Assembly (NCBI GenBank): GCA_900542805.1
Contig: UQOW01000004.1
Span: 37,110 to 101,109, forward strand
Source of the DNA: an uncultured Sutterella sp.
Lineage (GTDB): Bacteria; Pseudomonadota; Gammaproteobacteria; Burkholderiales; Burkholderiaceae_F
Direction: 5' to 3'
Length of the DNA stretch: 64,000 nt
In this document: piece after piece, positions 9,369 through 17,626 of the stretch
Numbering within the stretch: position 1 is the first letter of the stretch
Layout of the letters: the number at the start of each line of letters is the position of its first letter
Made by a program: the position numbers and the translations under genes
The notes under the pieces: model-generated
Seen by the model: only the letters and a program-made list of their open reading frames with translations
Database searches by the model: none
Told to the model about the DNA's origin: nothing

Positions 9369-9934
9369 CGTTTATTTCCTTTAAAGTCAAGTTGGGCAAT
9401 CAAATTGGCACGGTCCACCTCCGCGAAAGGAAACCGCACCGAAACCGGTACTGCAACGGGGACCTTCCCCTTTAGTTTTTTCGCACGCGCAGCTTCCGAC
9501 GGTGTTCGCGCAAACGGAACTTCCTCGATGGAAAATTCAATTGTCTCGTCTGTGTCGTCAACCGAAAGAATCTTTCCGTCAAACTTGCGTCGCCCGGCCG
9601 CGGGCAATCCAGGCGCGTAAAGCGGCTCGAAAAGTTCGACATGCGCCACCTGTCCGGCAAATCGCTTGTAATCGGCAAAACGCTTTAACGGGCGGTCGAC
9701 ACCGGGACTAGCAATTTCCAGACGGTCAAAATCAATGTCTTCAACCGTAAAAAGGCGCGTAAGTTGGTCGCTGACGCGTTCGCAATCGTCGACCCCGACA
9801 CCGCCCTCGTGTTCCGAATCAATCGTCACACGAAGCAGGCCCCGGGGCAAGCGTTCGAACTCGACGAATTCGTAGCCGAGACCTAAAACGGTCTCCTCAA
9901 CGATTCGGGCAATTTCTGCACTACTTTTTTGCAT
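9365..9934 (-). CDS. rimP: Ribosome maturation factor RimP
   Basis: 30S assembly factor. The 189-residue protein has the family start SAEIARIVEETVLGLGYEFV. The core VTIDSEHEGGVGVDDCERVS and LEIASPGVDRPLKR follows, then an Sm-like C-terminal domain with an insertion rich in basic residues. It is the first gene of the operon. The ATG is preceded, some 20 bases upstream, by an intrinsic terminator hairpin and a strong promoter, so initiation of the whole operon may be attenuated. The spacer before the ATG is A/T-rich with no clear Shine-Dalgarno sequence. Confidence 0.93.
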   Translation of the reverse strand: MQKSSAEIARIVEETVLGLGYEFVEFERLPRGLLRVTIDSEHEGGVGVDDCERVSDQLTRLFTVEDIDFDRLEIASPGVDRPLKRFADYKRFAGQVAHVELFEPLYAPGLPAAGRRKFDGKILSVDDTDETIEFSIEEVPFARTPSEAARAKKLKGKVPVAVPVSVRFPFAEVDRANLIAQLDFKGNKR

Positions 9935-9955
9935 GCTGTAAAAATAATCAAAACC

Positions 9956-9983
9956 AAAAAAAAGATGGGCGCCAAGCCCATCC
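9956..9983 (-). terminator. Terminator-like attenuator just upstream of rimP
   Basis: On the minus strand a perfect 7-bp stem (GATGGGC, loop of 5, GCCCATC) is followed by nine T residues. This ends only about 20 bases before the rimP start codon and lies downstream of a strong promoter. There is no gene between promoter and hairpin for it to terminate. I infer an attenuator controlling rimP-nusA-infB. An alternative is a terminator for a short leader RNA. Confidence 0.65.
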
Positions 9984-10080
9984 CTAATCCTCCCCGATTC
10001 GGGAGCTGTCTGCCGACTAGGGCAGACATTAGCGATGCGAAAAGCGAAGCTTTCTTGCCGAAAACTCCCCTTCTCATTAC
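9984..10080 (-). ncRNA. Structured 5' leader of the rimP-nusA-infB operon
   Basis: Between promoter and attenuator the leader contains two further perfect inverted repeats: GTCTGCC/GGCAGAC at 10009-10028 and CTCCC/GGGAG at 9991-10006. Together with the terminator hairpin this gives three successive stems in about 100 nt. Known gammaproteobacterial rimP and nusA leaders are regulatory, so a conserved cis-regulatory RNA is plausible. A short reading frame runs through it from about 10077, but it crosses the hairpins and enters rimP out of frame. I treat that as incidental. Confidence 0.45.
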
Positions 10081-10086
10081 GGCACG

Positions 10087-10115
10087 ATTATAAAGCCGTA
10101 TCCGCTGTAAGACAA
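10087..10115 (-). promoter_or_regulatory. Sigma70 promoter of the rimP operon
   Basis: Read on the minus strand: -35 TTGTCT (10110-10115), a 17-bp spacer, and a consensus -10 TATAAT (10087-10092). It lies about 30 bases after the rluB stop and points into the rimP leader. This is one of the best promoter matches in the window. Confidence 0.75.
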
Positions 10116-10145
10116 GGAAAATTTCCGAAAAATTTCACTTTTTCC

Positions 10146-11510
10146 TTAAAAGCGTTTCTTTCCGGAACGTCCCCGTCCGTTTGAACGGTGTCCGGGCCGG
10201 GGAATCGAATCGGTCAAGCGCTTGGCAAAGAGTTTGGAGGACTCTCCGAGACTGCCGTTTGCCAGGTAGTGAACCGTGCTGGTCATCGGATCGATTCTCT
10301 GAGGTTTGCGCAACTTTCCGTTAGCGGGTTTTCCGTGTTTTTTTCCATGCGGCCCCCGAGTGTGAAACGCCGGTTTAAAAGAGCTTTCCTTGGAATCCAT
10401 ATGTAAATCGGCCATCCAGGCGCTGACCCAATCGGCTTTGAGTTCCAGGGTTTTCCCGCGCTCCAAAGATTTGGGAAGTTGCACGGCGCCGTACCGAACG
10501 CGGATCAATCGGCTCACGGTCAGGCCTACGGCCGCAAACATGCGCCGTACTTCACGGTTTCGCCCTTCGTTAATCGTCACTAGATACCAGCGGTTAGCGC
10601 CTTCCCCGCCTTTATCGACGACGCTTGTGAAACTGGCCGGCCCGTCTTCCAGTTCAATGCCTGTTGTCAAAGCCTCCCGCGCCTCGTCCGTCATCTGTCC
10701 GACGGCTCGAACAGCGTACTGCCGCTCAATGCTGTAACGCGGATGCATCAGGCGATTGGCCAAATCACCGCTTGTCGTAAAAAGCAGAAGTCCTTCGGTA
10801 TTAAAGTCCAGACGCCCGACGGCAATCCAGCGTCCGTGACTGATTTTCGGCAAGTGCTCGAAAACAGTCGAGCGCCCTTGAGGATCGTCTTGGCTGACAA
10901 TTTGACCGGTCGGCTTGTTGTAGACCAAAACACGGGGAGCTCGTTTGGACCCTGTGCTTGCGACCTCGCGCTTGATGATGCGTCCGTTCATGCGAACGAC
11001 ATCGCTCGGAAGGACGCGTTGCCCTAAATGTGCGGGCTCCCCGTTAACTGAAATCCGTCCTTCTAAAATCAATTGTTCCATGTCGCGTCGCGAGCCCAAA
11101 CCAGCATCGGCGAGCACCTTATGCAGTTTCTCACTTTGTGCGGCAAGAGCCTTCTTGACAGCCACCTTTCCGCGTTTTTGAACCACCGGATCGAAAACCC
11201 GTTCGGAAGAAAAGCTTTCCTCAAGCCCGTCAAGTGCATCGCTCGGAGTTGTTTCGGGTGCCTCTTGAACGCCACTTATAGGCGTTTCGGCTTTTACCTG
11301 TTCGGAAGTGTCTTGGGGCTTAGTAGCCTCAGAAGCCTGAATTTCTTCTTGAGGGATCGGCTCGAGCGATTCGGAGGCTTGACTGTGCAAACAGGCTTTT
11401 TTTCCGGGCGTCCGACGCACGGGTTTTCTACGTGCCGGGCGCATTTTCTTTTCAGACATCGCTTCGCAAACCGCAGCGTTTTGCGCTTGCTCTTTTGTTT
11501 CTTCGTCCAT
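10146..11510 (-). CDS. rluB: 23S rRNA pseudouridine synthase RluB-type (RsuA family)
   Basis: Pseudouridylates 23S rRNA (U2605 in E. coli). About 120 N-terminal residues form a low-complexity extension. An S4 RNA-binding domain follows (EKLHKVLADAGLGSRRDMEQLI), then the catalytic domain with VYNKPTGQIVSQDDP and the catalytic aspartate in VGRLDFNTEGLLLFT. NEGRNREVRRMFAAVG is the RsuA/RluB/E/F signature. A basic tail rich in Gly, Arg, His and Lys ends the 454-residue protein. It starts on a TAATG overlap with scpB, a pairing common in bacteria. RluB fits best given the long basic tails; RluE/F are shorter. Confidence 0.88.
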   Translation of the reverse strand: MDEETKEQAQNAAVCEAMSEKKMRPARRKPVRRTPGKKACLHSQASESLEPIPQEEIQASEATKPQDTSEQVKAETPISGVQEAPETTPSDALDGLEESFSSERVFDPVVQKRGKVAVKKALAAQSEKLHKVLADAGLGSRRDMEQLILEGRISVNGEPAHLGQRVLPSDVVRMNGRIIKREVASTGSKRAPRVLVYNKPTGQIVSQDDPQGRSTVFEHLPKISHGRWIAVGRLDFNTEGLLLFTTSGDLANRLMHPRYSIERQYAVRAVGQMTDEAREALTTGIELEDGPASFTSVVDKGGEGANRWYLVTINEGRNREVRRMFAAVGLTVSRLIRVRYGAVQLPKSLERGKTLELKADWVSAWMADLHMDSKESSFKPAFHTRGPHGKKHGKPANGKLRKPQRIDPMTSTVHYLANGSLGESSKLFAKRLTDSIPRPGHRSNGRGRSGKKRF

Positions 11511-12148
11511 TATTTTCGGCTATCCGTACAAGATGTCGGCGCAAGTTCCGGCCCCTTAGCACGCTCGGGCGCACTAGGCGAAATCTTGTCCTTAAATTCA
11601 TTGGCAAAAAGCTCGAACTCTTCACCTTTGGGTTCGCTACCGGCAAGGGCCGGAAGATCGGCCAAACTCTTGAGTCCTAAATCGTCTAAAAACAAACCGG
11701 TCGTTGCAAAAAGTGCGGGGCGCCCAGGGCTTTCCCGGTGTCCGATGACTTCGATCCAGCCGCGCTCCTCGAGTTGTCGAATGACATTGGGATTGACCGT
11801 CACACCGCGAATTTCTTCGATGTCGCCACGCGTGGCCGGTTGCCGGTACGCAATGATGGCAAGCGTCTCGAGAACAGCACGCGAATAGCGCGCCGGTTTT
11901 TCTTCCGTGAGTTTACTTAATGCCGCTGCCGCTTCCGGGGTGCTCTGAAAGCGCCAGCCGCTTTGTGTCTGTACAAGGCGCAGTCCGCGCTCCATCCAAA
12001 AGCACGTCAAGCGCCCGAGTTCGTTTGTAATGGCCTCGTTATCTAAGCGTCCGTCAAAAAGACGCGACAAATCTTCTACCTTTAACGCCACGGGGCTTGT
12101 CAGGAGCGCTGTCTCAATCAAAATCGACGGTTCAATAGTCTGTGCCAC
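11510..12148 (-). CDS. scpB: Segregation and condensation protein ScpB
   Basis: Winged-helix subunit of the SMC-ScpAB condensin complex. In this 212-residue protein ILIETALLTSPVALKVEDLSRL begins the first winged helix. RYSRAVLETLAIIAYRQP then TRGDIEEIRGVTVNPNVIRQLEERGWI is the ScpB signature, and GRPALFATTGLFLDDLGLKSLADLP ends the fold. An acidic and polar tail of about 50 residues follows. It is coupled to rluB through a one-base stop/start overlap. No scpA is visible here. Confidence 0.94.
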   Translation of the reverse strand: MAQTIEPSILIETALLTSPVALKVEDLSRLFDGRLDNEAITNELGRLTCFWMERGLRLVQTQSGWRFQSTPEAAAALSKLTEEKPARYSRAVLETLAIIAYRQPATRGDIEEIRGVTVNPNVIRQLEERGWIEVIGHRESPGRPALFATTGLFLDDLGLKSLADLPALAGSEPKGEEFELFANEFKDKISPSAPERAKGPELAPTSCTDSRK

Positions 12149-12388
12149 TGCGGCCTACCTAAAAATCACGTACTTTAAGCGAAATACTTTCCGACCGAAT
12201 CGAAAATCGAGCGAAACACGACAAGAATCCGACCGAAAACTTTTTTGAAACATCACTGTCGGTTGCATGTACGCGCGGTGCGTTTTCCGGTCAAGGAAAC
12301 ACCCGTTTACGGAAAACCGACTCAGGTCCTTGATTGATGCGGAAAACAACTACAGGGAGAAAAGCCGCGTGTCAGCCATCTTAAGTGT

Positions 12389-12479
12389 TGGCGGAAGGGG
12401 TGGGATTCGAACCCACGATACGGTATAACCGTATACCGGATTTCGAGTCCGGCGCATTCGACCTCTCTGCCACCCTTCC
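12389..12479 (-). tRNA. tRNA-Ser(CGA)
   Basis: A 91-nt class II tRNA with an encoded CCA end. The acceptor stem is GGAAGGG paired with CCCTTCC, discriminator G. The anticodon loop reads CTCGAAA, giving anticodon CGA for UCG codons. A variable arm, typical of serine tRNAs, lies between the anticodon stem and the TTCGAAT T-loop. It stands alone between scpB and the histone-like gene. Confidence 0.95.
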
Positions 12480-12710
12480 AAAACACGGCATTGTCGTCGC
12501 GAGCGGGCCGCAGTTTAGCAAACTTCCGAGAAACAAAGAAACCAATCGGCGACCCTTTTTAGCGCACTCTGGACATTTCTATGAACAACCCCCTTGCATA
12601 CAACCGTGTTTTTCTCAGGGATTTCACGGTATCTGCTCTGTTTTGTTTGCCTATTTTTTACTAGAGGTGATAACCTTGCGACTGTCAGATTTTCTCCTCG
12701 GAGATTCCAC

Positions 12711-13478
12711 ATGCCCATCTCAAAAAAAACCGATGAGTCGCGCATCAAAGAAGCCAGCGACAGACTATTTAAGGCTGCCGTCGCTTTTCGCACAGAACTG
12801 ACTGCGGAAGCGCGTCACATCACAGGACCTGTGGCCAAGGAAATGTACGAAGCTTCCACTTCGCTGCTGTCGGAAATTCTCGACTTCTTTTCTCGTAAAA
12901 CCAACGTAGCCGTAGCTACACAACCAAAGGAAACAGTAATGACGAATGCTCCTGAGACGACGGCCGTTGCGGCCGAGAAACCGGCTGAAAAAAAAGCCGT
13001 TCCTGCGAAAAAAACCGTGGTAAAGAACGTTGCAACCAAAAAGGCCCCGGCTAAGAAACCCGTCGCCAAGAAGGCTCCGGCAAAAGTCGCAACCAAGAAA
13101 GAGCCCGCTAAGAAGGTTGCTGCTAAGACAGCTCCCGCCAAGAAGGTTGCTGCTAAGACGGCTCCCGCCAAGAAAGTCACCGCCGAAAAAGCTGTCGCCA
13201 AAAAACCTGTTGCCAAGAAGCCTGTTGCGAAGAAAGCTCCGGCTAGGAAGGCTCCGGCTAAGACCGTTGCCAAGAAAGTGCCGGCCAAAAAGGCGCCCGC
13301 AAAGAAGGTTGCTGCCGCTATGAAGGCTCCTGTGAAGAAGGCCGTCGCCCCCAAGAAGGCACCTGCGAAGAAAGCCGCCGTCAAGAAGGCTCCAGTGAAA
13401 AAAGTTGCCGCCAAGAAGGCTCCCGCGAAGAAAGTCGCCGTCAAGAAGGCTCCCGCGAAAAAAACCGCGAAGAAGTAA
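12711..13478 (+). CDS. Histone H1-like Lys/Ala/Pro repeat protein
   Basis: 255 residues from the ATG at 12711, chosen because a GGAGA ribosome site sits just upstream and homology-like sequence starts there. Residues 1-70 form an acidic/amphipathic helical segment (SDRLFKAAVAFRTELTAEAR; PVAKEMYEASTSLLSEILDF). From about residue 85 on, the protein is almost entirely degenerate AAKKAPAKK / AKKPVAKK repeats. This is the architecture of bacterial histone H1-like and AlgP/Hc2-like nucleoid proteins. DNA binding is inferred from composition and family resemblance. A strong terminator follows. The repeated codons make the gene prone to in-frame repeat-number change. Confidence 0.75.
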   Translation: MPISKKTDESRIKEASDRLFKAAVAFRTELTAEARHITGPVAKEMYEASTSLLSEILDFFSRKTNVAVATQPKETVMTNAPETTAVAAEKPAEKKAVPAKKTVVKNVATKKAPAKKPVAKKAPAKVATKKEPAKKVAAKTAPAKKVAAKTAPAKKVTAEKAVAKKPVAKKPVAKKAPARKAPAKTVAKKVPAKKAPAKKVAAAMKAPVKKAVAPKKAPAKKAAVKKAPVKKVAAKKAPAKKVAVKKAPAKKTAKK

Positions 13479-13506
13479 TTCCACATGAGCGCCTTTGAGC
13501 GCTAGG

Positions 13507-13560
13507 AAAAAACTCCCGAACATCAAACGGCCGAAGGCCTGAGAGATTCGGGAGTTTTCT
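13507..13560 (+). terminator. Intrinsic terminator after the histone-like gene
   Basis: An 11-bp stem (AAAACTCCCGA with its complement TCGGGAGTTTT), with a second small hairpin in the loop, is followed by CTTTTTGG. A-richness before the stem means it could also serve the opposite strand, i.e. the asparaginase gene that ends at 13664. Confidence 0.8.
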
Positions 13561-13663
13561 TTTTGGGGTCGGTCAGGCCTCCCGAGGGTTATTCGGTTCG
13601 CTCGCCTTTAAGTCGGAAAGCCCGTACCTCAGAGGCCTTCCGGCTTAGCCGCGGAAAAACACC

Positions 13664-14656
13664 TTAAATATCAAAGATATCTTCAAGCGCGTCTCGATTG
13701 CACGCCAATTCGGGCTTTTCCGACAAAACAATCATGAGCTTAAGGCGGGCTTTGGCCGCAGACAACTCTCCGCCCATCGCCAGTCCCGCGCGACGCGTAT
13801 CGGTGACACTCCCTGGATAGCCGTAAACATCCAAAACACGACCGCCCGGCGTACGTGTCGTCAAAACGACGGCAACACCCTTTTTCACGGCATCTTCGAT
13901 ACCCGGAACCATAGGCGGCGGAACATTTCCGCGACCGAAGCCTTCAATCACAATGCCTTGGACGCCTTGACTGACGGCAAAATCAATGTAGTCGCGTGTC
14001 GATCCTGTCATGCACTTGATGATATCGACTCGGGCCGTTAAAGCCTTGGGCGCAAAGCGCTTCACGCCGAGCGGTTTGCGACGGAAAACGATTTTGTCCA
14101 AATCCACATAGCCGACGGGGCCCCACCAAGGCGATTGGAACGTTGCCGGGTTAGCCGAGTGTGTCTTCATCACTTCGCCGGGCGCATGGAGCGTTTCATT
14201 TAGGCACACAAGAACACCCATGCCGACGGTTTCTTGGGACGCCGCAGCCTTAACCGAGCAAAGAATATTCATCGGACCGTCCGGACTCGTATCACCGGCC
14301 CCGCGCATCGCCGCTGTGCAAACAATCGGCTTTTGACTCCGATGCAGTAGGTCCAAGAAGAAGCTCGTTTCTTCCAAGGTGTCGGTCCCGTGCGTGACAA
14401 TGGCACCGGCAACATCATCGCGCTCTAAGGCCTTTTCAATTGCCACGCTCAAATCCCACATGTTCTGCGGAGTCATGCCCGGAGAGGCGATGTTGGAAAA
14501 CTGAACGAACTCAAGGGGTGCCACGTCACCTAGTCCCGGAACGGCTGCTGCTAGGTCTTCCCCCGTGCAGGCCGGAACAAGTCCGTGCTTGGCAGGGTCA
14601 TATTTCATGGCAATCGTGCCGCCGGTAGCAAAAACCATCACTTTCTTATCAATCAT
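13664..14656 (-). CDS. L-asparaginase (asparaginase/glutaminase family)
   Basis: Hydrolyses asparagine (possibly glutamine) to the acid and ammonia. 330 residues from the ATG at 14656, chosen for the GAGGAG site five bases upstream. The first catalytic threonine lies in FATGGTIA (residues about 9-16), the second in THGTDTLEET. CMTGSTRDYIDFA and GIVIEGFGRGNVPP are the usual substrate-domain segments. No signal peptide is seen with this start, so it is probably cytoplasmic. It is the last gene of a minus-strand cassette with a permease and an unknown protein, suggesting use of an imported amide. Whether it is a type I or type II enzyme cannot be decided from sequence alone. Confidence 0.88.
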   Translation of the reverse strand: MIDKKVMVFATGGTIAMKYDPAKHGLVPACTGEDLAAAVPGLGDVAPLEFVQFSNIASPGMTPQNMWDLSVAIEKALERDDVAGAIVTHGTDTLEETSFFLDLLHRSQKPIVCTAAMRGAGDTSPDGPMNILCSVKAAASQETVGMGVLVCLNETLHAPGEVMKTHSANPATFQSPWWGPVGYVDLDKIVFRRKPLGVKRFAPKALTARVDIIKCMTGSTRDYIDFAVSQGVQGIVIEGFGRGNVPPPMVPGIEDAVKKGVAVVLTTRTPGGRVLDVYGYPGSVTDTRRAGLAMGGELSAAKARLKLMIVLSEKPELACNRDALEDIFDI

Positions 14657-14705
14657 TTTTTCTCTCCTCGGGCGATGACCGATCGGTCTAGGCCCTAAAA
14701 ACACC

Positions 14706-15941
14706 TTATCGACTCAGTGAAAAAAACGCGTCGGAATACTTTTCATGAGCACACCTTACCTCGCCGATAGCCTCGTCACGGCGTTCATTTAAAAAGCCGA
14801 CCGCCGTCAAAATCGTATCGGCAAAGCGATCGACGTCTTCGAGCGTCAAGGTCGGATACACATCGGTTTCAAGCTCTTTATTCGGAACAAAAAGCGACAA
14901 GCACCCTGTCGTTCCGGGAATCGCCCCGACGCCGCCCATTACCGCGTGAATGGCATCGCTCATAAAGGTAATGCCTCCCAAGTCCTCACTTGCGAAGCGA
15001 TTGATTTGATACGCAAGTTTCACTTTTTCCGTCGCAGTTTTCACCTGGGAAAGGGCCGCAGCAAGCTCCTTTAACCGTTCGCCCATTTTCTGTGTCAGAC
15101 ATCGCATGGCATCGGGGCTACGCTTGAGTAGCTCGCGCGGGAAAAGAATCGGATAACCGAGCTTTTGAGCCGCCGCAACAAGGCACTCGCTTACCGTCAC
15201 ATTGTCGTCCCCGCAATAGGCCCGCGTGACGAATGTCGGGACGTCGATTGCAGAAGAAATCGGCTCGGCGCAAACTTTTCCCTCCACCAAAACAGTCGGC
15301 AAGAAATCCAAGTCAAAGCGACGCATTAGGTCGGTTTTACCGGCTAAATTGACATTTCCCTCGATGTCTTCATTCGGGCCGATTCCGCCCTCTGTGGCAT
15401 TGACAACGGCCATAATCGATACGTCGACTCCGTCAACCGTGATGACGCCGGCAAGCAGGCGCCCGATATTGCCGGGAATTTGTTCTTCCCCGCTTATCAG
15501 TTGCGGAAAGTTCTTAGCAAAACTATCGATGGCGGCATTGGCAATTGCCGTTTGAAGAGCAACCGGCACCTCAAGCGCCCCCTGGCCGAGAATGCGACCG
15601 AATGCGTGCACGGCATCGGCCTGAGTGGTAACGGCCGATAGACCTTCGACGCGAAAGCTCAGGTCTGCCTCGCTCGGAGTAACGCCACGCCCTGCCGTTG
15701 CTGAAGCACAACCGCCGGACACCAAACGGACCGTAAAGCCCCCTGCTTTTCCAACCGTCGGGGTGACTTTGTCAATCGTCAAATCCAGTCCGGTTGCCAG
15801 TTGCAGGATACGCAACACGGCAGCCAGCCCGCCCGAATCATCCTGAACGAATCCGCAATGGCTATTGGCGTGTCCGCAACCGGCATGACCGACAATACCG
15901 ATTACGCCCTTTGATGCCTGACTCAATGAAACATGCGGCAT
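14706..15941 (-). CDS. Unrecognised conserved-looking protein between permease and asparaginase
   Basis: 411 residues from the ATG at 15941, preceded by GGAG at a five-base distance; a GTG six bases further up overlaps that GGAG. I do not recognise the family. It is Gly/Ala-rich with no signal peptide or long hydrophobic segment. It has a striking N-terminal cluster GHAGCGHANSHCGFVQDDSG with two Cys and three His. Other motifs that look functional are VSGGCASATAGRGVTP, VVNATEGGIGPNEDIEGN, and GGVGAIPGTTGCLSLF. Coding potential is clear and the gene sits between permease and asparaginase on the same strand, 49 bases before the latter. A metal-binding enzyme acting on the imported compound is possible, but that is speculation. 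Confidence 0.8.
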   Translation of the reverse strand: MPHVSLSQASKGVIGIVGHAGCGHANSHCGFVQDDSGGLAAVLRILQLATGLDLTIDKVTPTVGKAGGFTVRLVSGGCASATAGRGVTPSEADLSFRVEGLSAVTTQADAVHAFGRILGQGALEVPVALQTAIANAAIDSFAKNFPQLISGEEQIPGNIGRLLAGVITVDGVDVSIMAVVNATEGGIGPNEDIEGNVNLAGKTDLMRRFDLDFLPTVLVEGKVCAEPISSAIDVPTFVTRAYCGDDNVTVSECLVAAAQKLGYPILFPRELLKRSPDAMRCLTQKMGERLKELAAALSQVKTATEKVKLAYQINRFASEDLGGITFMSDAIHAVMGGVGAIPGTTGCLSLFVPNKELETDVYPTLTLEDVDRFADTILTAVGFLNERRDEAIGEVRCAHEKYSDAFFSLSR

Positions 15942-16005
15942 AAGCACTCCTACAATCTTCGTGAGCTTTCAAAGTGAGCTTGAGAAAACTGACTTTGAGA
16001 GGAGC

Positions 16006-16029
16006 CTTGCCCGATTATTATCGAGCAAG
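16006..16029 (-). repeat. Hairpin between permease and downstream gene
   Basis: Inverted repeat of 10 bp with one mismatch (CTTGCCCGAT, loop of 4, ATCGAGCAAG) in the gap after the permease stop. There is no T-run, so it is not a clear terminator. It may set different mRNA levels for the permease and the two enzymes downstream. Confidence 0.5.
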
Positions 16030-16046
16030 ACTCTAATCACAACCGA

Positions 16047-17327
16047 TTAGACAATCGTCAGAATCGCCGTGATGACAAAGGCCACCAAGCACCCTGAGAG
16101 AATCGAGGGACGTTGGAAGGCATTAGCCGTCTTAAGGTCGCTACCTGGAACGACCGGAATCACCGTCGCGAGAGCCGCCACAGGACCACCGGTTAAGAAG
16201 TACTGAATCAGGGAAGCTCCGGACGCAGCCGCAAAGCACGCCGCAAACGGATCGGCACCGGTATGAAGAACAACCTGAAGCATCGGGACCAAGACGGAAA
16301 CCGAAGCCGCGTAGGACTGGGTCAAGAAAGCTGTCAGGAACGCTACACCGAACAAAATCAGCACAGGCGAGACGGATAGAACCGGACCGATGGCATCGCT
16401 CATCGTCTGCACAAGCCCGATTTGCTTAATGACCGTGGACATGAAAAGGAAGCCAATTGTCGCAACGATCGGGGTCGCAATCAGAGAGACACCCTTCATC
16501 ATCTGCTCTTCGCCTAAGCGGGCCGAAACTTTCGCAAGCAGCATGCACACGATGGCCGCCGCCAAGCCGACGAGAAAGACCGGGAAACCGGCGATAAACC
16601 CGACGAGCAAGACAATAAACGGCAAGAAGGCGTTAAAAGAACTCGTTGCATAGTCACGGTTTTCAATCTGAGCCATGATTCTGGCACGATCTTCAGCTGT
16701 AATGTGCACACCGCGACGGCGCATATCCGCATTGCAACGGACGGCAGAAACCGCAAAAATCGCCAAGCAAGCAATCAGTCCGAGTACGTTAAAAAGACCG
16801 AAACTGATACCGGCAGTGGCAATCAGGGCGACCTGTGTCGGATGCGTAAATCCGGCTAAGTTACCGATATGTCCGGCGTGAGCCTGAATACCGGCGCACT
16901 TATTGGGGTCAACACCGAGGCGTACCGCGGCCGGGCCCGTAATCACAGCCGTAATCACAGGCTGCGTAAATCCAGTAAGAGCGCCGATTACACCGGCAGC
17001 AATACCACCTGCCGTGCAAACCCCCGTACCACCACCGATCTTATTGCCGATACGGACGATATCGCGAATAATCACATCCATGAAGCCCGTGGCTTGCATG
17101 ATGCCGATAAAGAGCAAAATACCCGTCATGTCGGCAATCACCGGATTCAATCCGGAAATAACCATCTTGGAGATTGTCATTCCTTCCTGGCCGGCAACCG
17201 GGAACCCCGCCACGAGCGCTGAAATCGTGGCACCGCAAATCGCCGTTATATAAATCGGCGTTTTACCCGTAATCATCAATAGCAACGTAAGTACCATGAT
17301 GATTTGAGCGATTGCAGAAGCTGTCAT
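16047..17327 (-). CDS. GntP/DcuC-like permease (ion transporter superfamily)
   Basis: 426-residue inner-membrane transporter with about 11-12 hydrophobic segments and almost no soluble loop except near residues 190-215 (RCNADMRRRGVHITAEDRAR). The first half contains the re-entrant-like segment GALTGFTQPVITAVITGP, and the second half GVAFLTAFLTQSYAASVSVLVP. This two-fold pattern fits the GntP/CitMHS/DcuC group. The substrate is unknown. Because asparaginase lies in the same operon, an amide or dicarboxylate such as asparagine or aspartate is the natural inference. It is the first gene of the cassette, and its leader carries a perfect hairpin. Confidence 0.75.
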   Translation of the reverse strand: MTASAIAQIIMVLTLLLMITGKTPIYITAICGATISALVAGFPVAGQEGMTISKMVISGLNPVIADMTGILLFIGIMQATGFMDVIIRDIVRIGNKIGGGTGVCTAGGIAAGVIGALTGFTQPVITAVITGPAAVRLGVDPNKCAGIQAHAGHIGNLAGFTHPTQVALIATAGISFGLFNVLGLIACLAIFAVSAVRCNADMRRRGVHITAEDRARIMAQIENRDYATSSFNAFLPFIVLLVGFIAGFPVFLVGLAAAIVCMLLAKVSARLGEEQMMKGVSLIATPIVATIGFLFMSTVIKQIGLVQTMSDAIGPVLSVSPVLILFGVAFLTAFLTQSYAASVSVLVPMLQVVLHTGADPFAACFAAASGASLIQYFLTGGPVAALATVIPVVPGSDLKTANAFQRPSILSGCLVAFVITAILTIV

Positions 17328-17347
17328 CTGTCATTCTCCCTTTCCTA

Positions 17348-17373
17348 GGAAATCCGAATGCAACCGGATTTCC
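17348..17373 (-). repeat. Perfect hairpin in the leader of the permease cassette
   Basis: Perfect 9-bp inverted repeat (GGAAATCCG, 8-base loop, CGGATTTCC) ending about 20 bases before the permease start codon, just upstream of its ribosome site. A second smaller repeat (GAACCG/CGGTTC) lies at about 17402-17419. The rest of the gap up to 17626 holds a TTCTTG/CAAGAA repeat (17534-17551) and no gene. A role as operator or translational control element is inference. Confidence 0.5.
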
Positions 17374-17626
17374 GTCGGAACTTTAGTTATCAAACTACGA
17401 ACGAACCGATCTTCCGGTTCACTTTGATTTTATATGGAGAAACAGAACAAAACAGTAGAGGAGCAGTCCCTGTTCCCTCAGATCCTTGTTTTTAGGGAGT
17501 TCTTCGATACTCTTATATAAAAACGCGATATCTTTCTTGCTAAAACAAGAACTTAGCGCAAAAACAGAGGGTTATAAAAAAGGCGTCAGACCGAGACCAA
17601 AAGCCCCCTTCCGCACGCTAAAATAT

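Noticed and set aside
9883..10077. Possible 64-codon leader peptide upstream of rimP
   Set aside because: It crosses three hairpins, has no ribosome site worth the name and runs out of frame into rimP.
13030..13450. CRISPR-like repetition
   Set aside because: The repeats are in-frame coding repeats of variable sequence with no spacers; no CRISPR array is present anywhere in the window.
12765..13526. Two long minus-strand frames across the histone-like gene, giving Gly/Leu/Phe- or Ala/Phe-rich 'membrane' proteins
   Set aside because: These are complement artefacts of the repeated Lys/Ala codons on the plus strand.
17576..17620. Terminator after the RhlE-type helicase
   Set aside because: There is a T-run on the minus strand but only a weak, three-base stem; support was insufficient.
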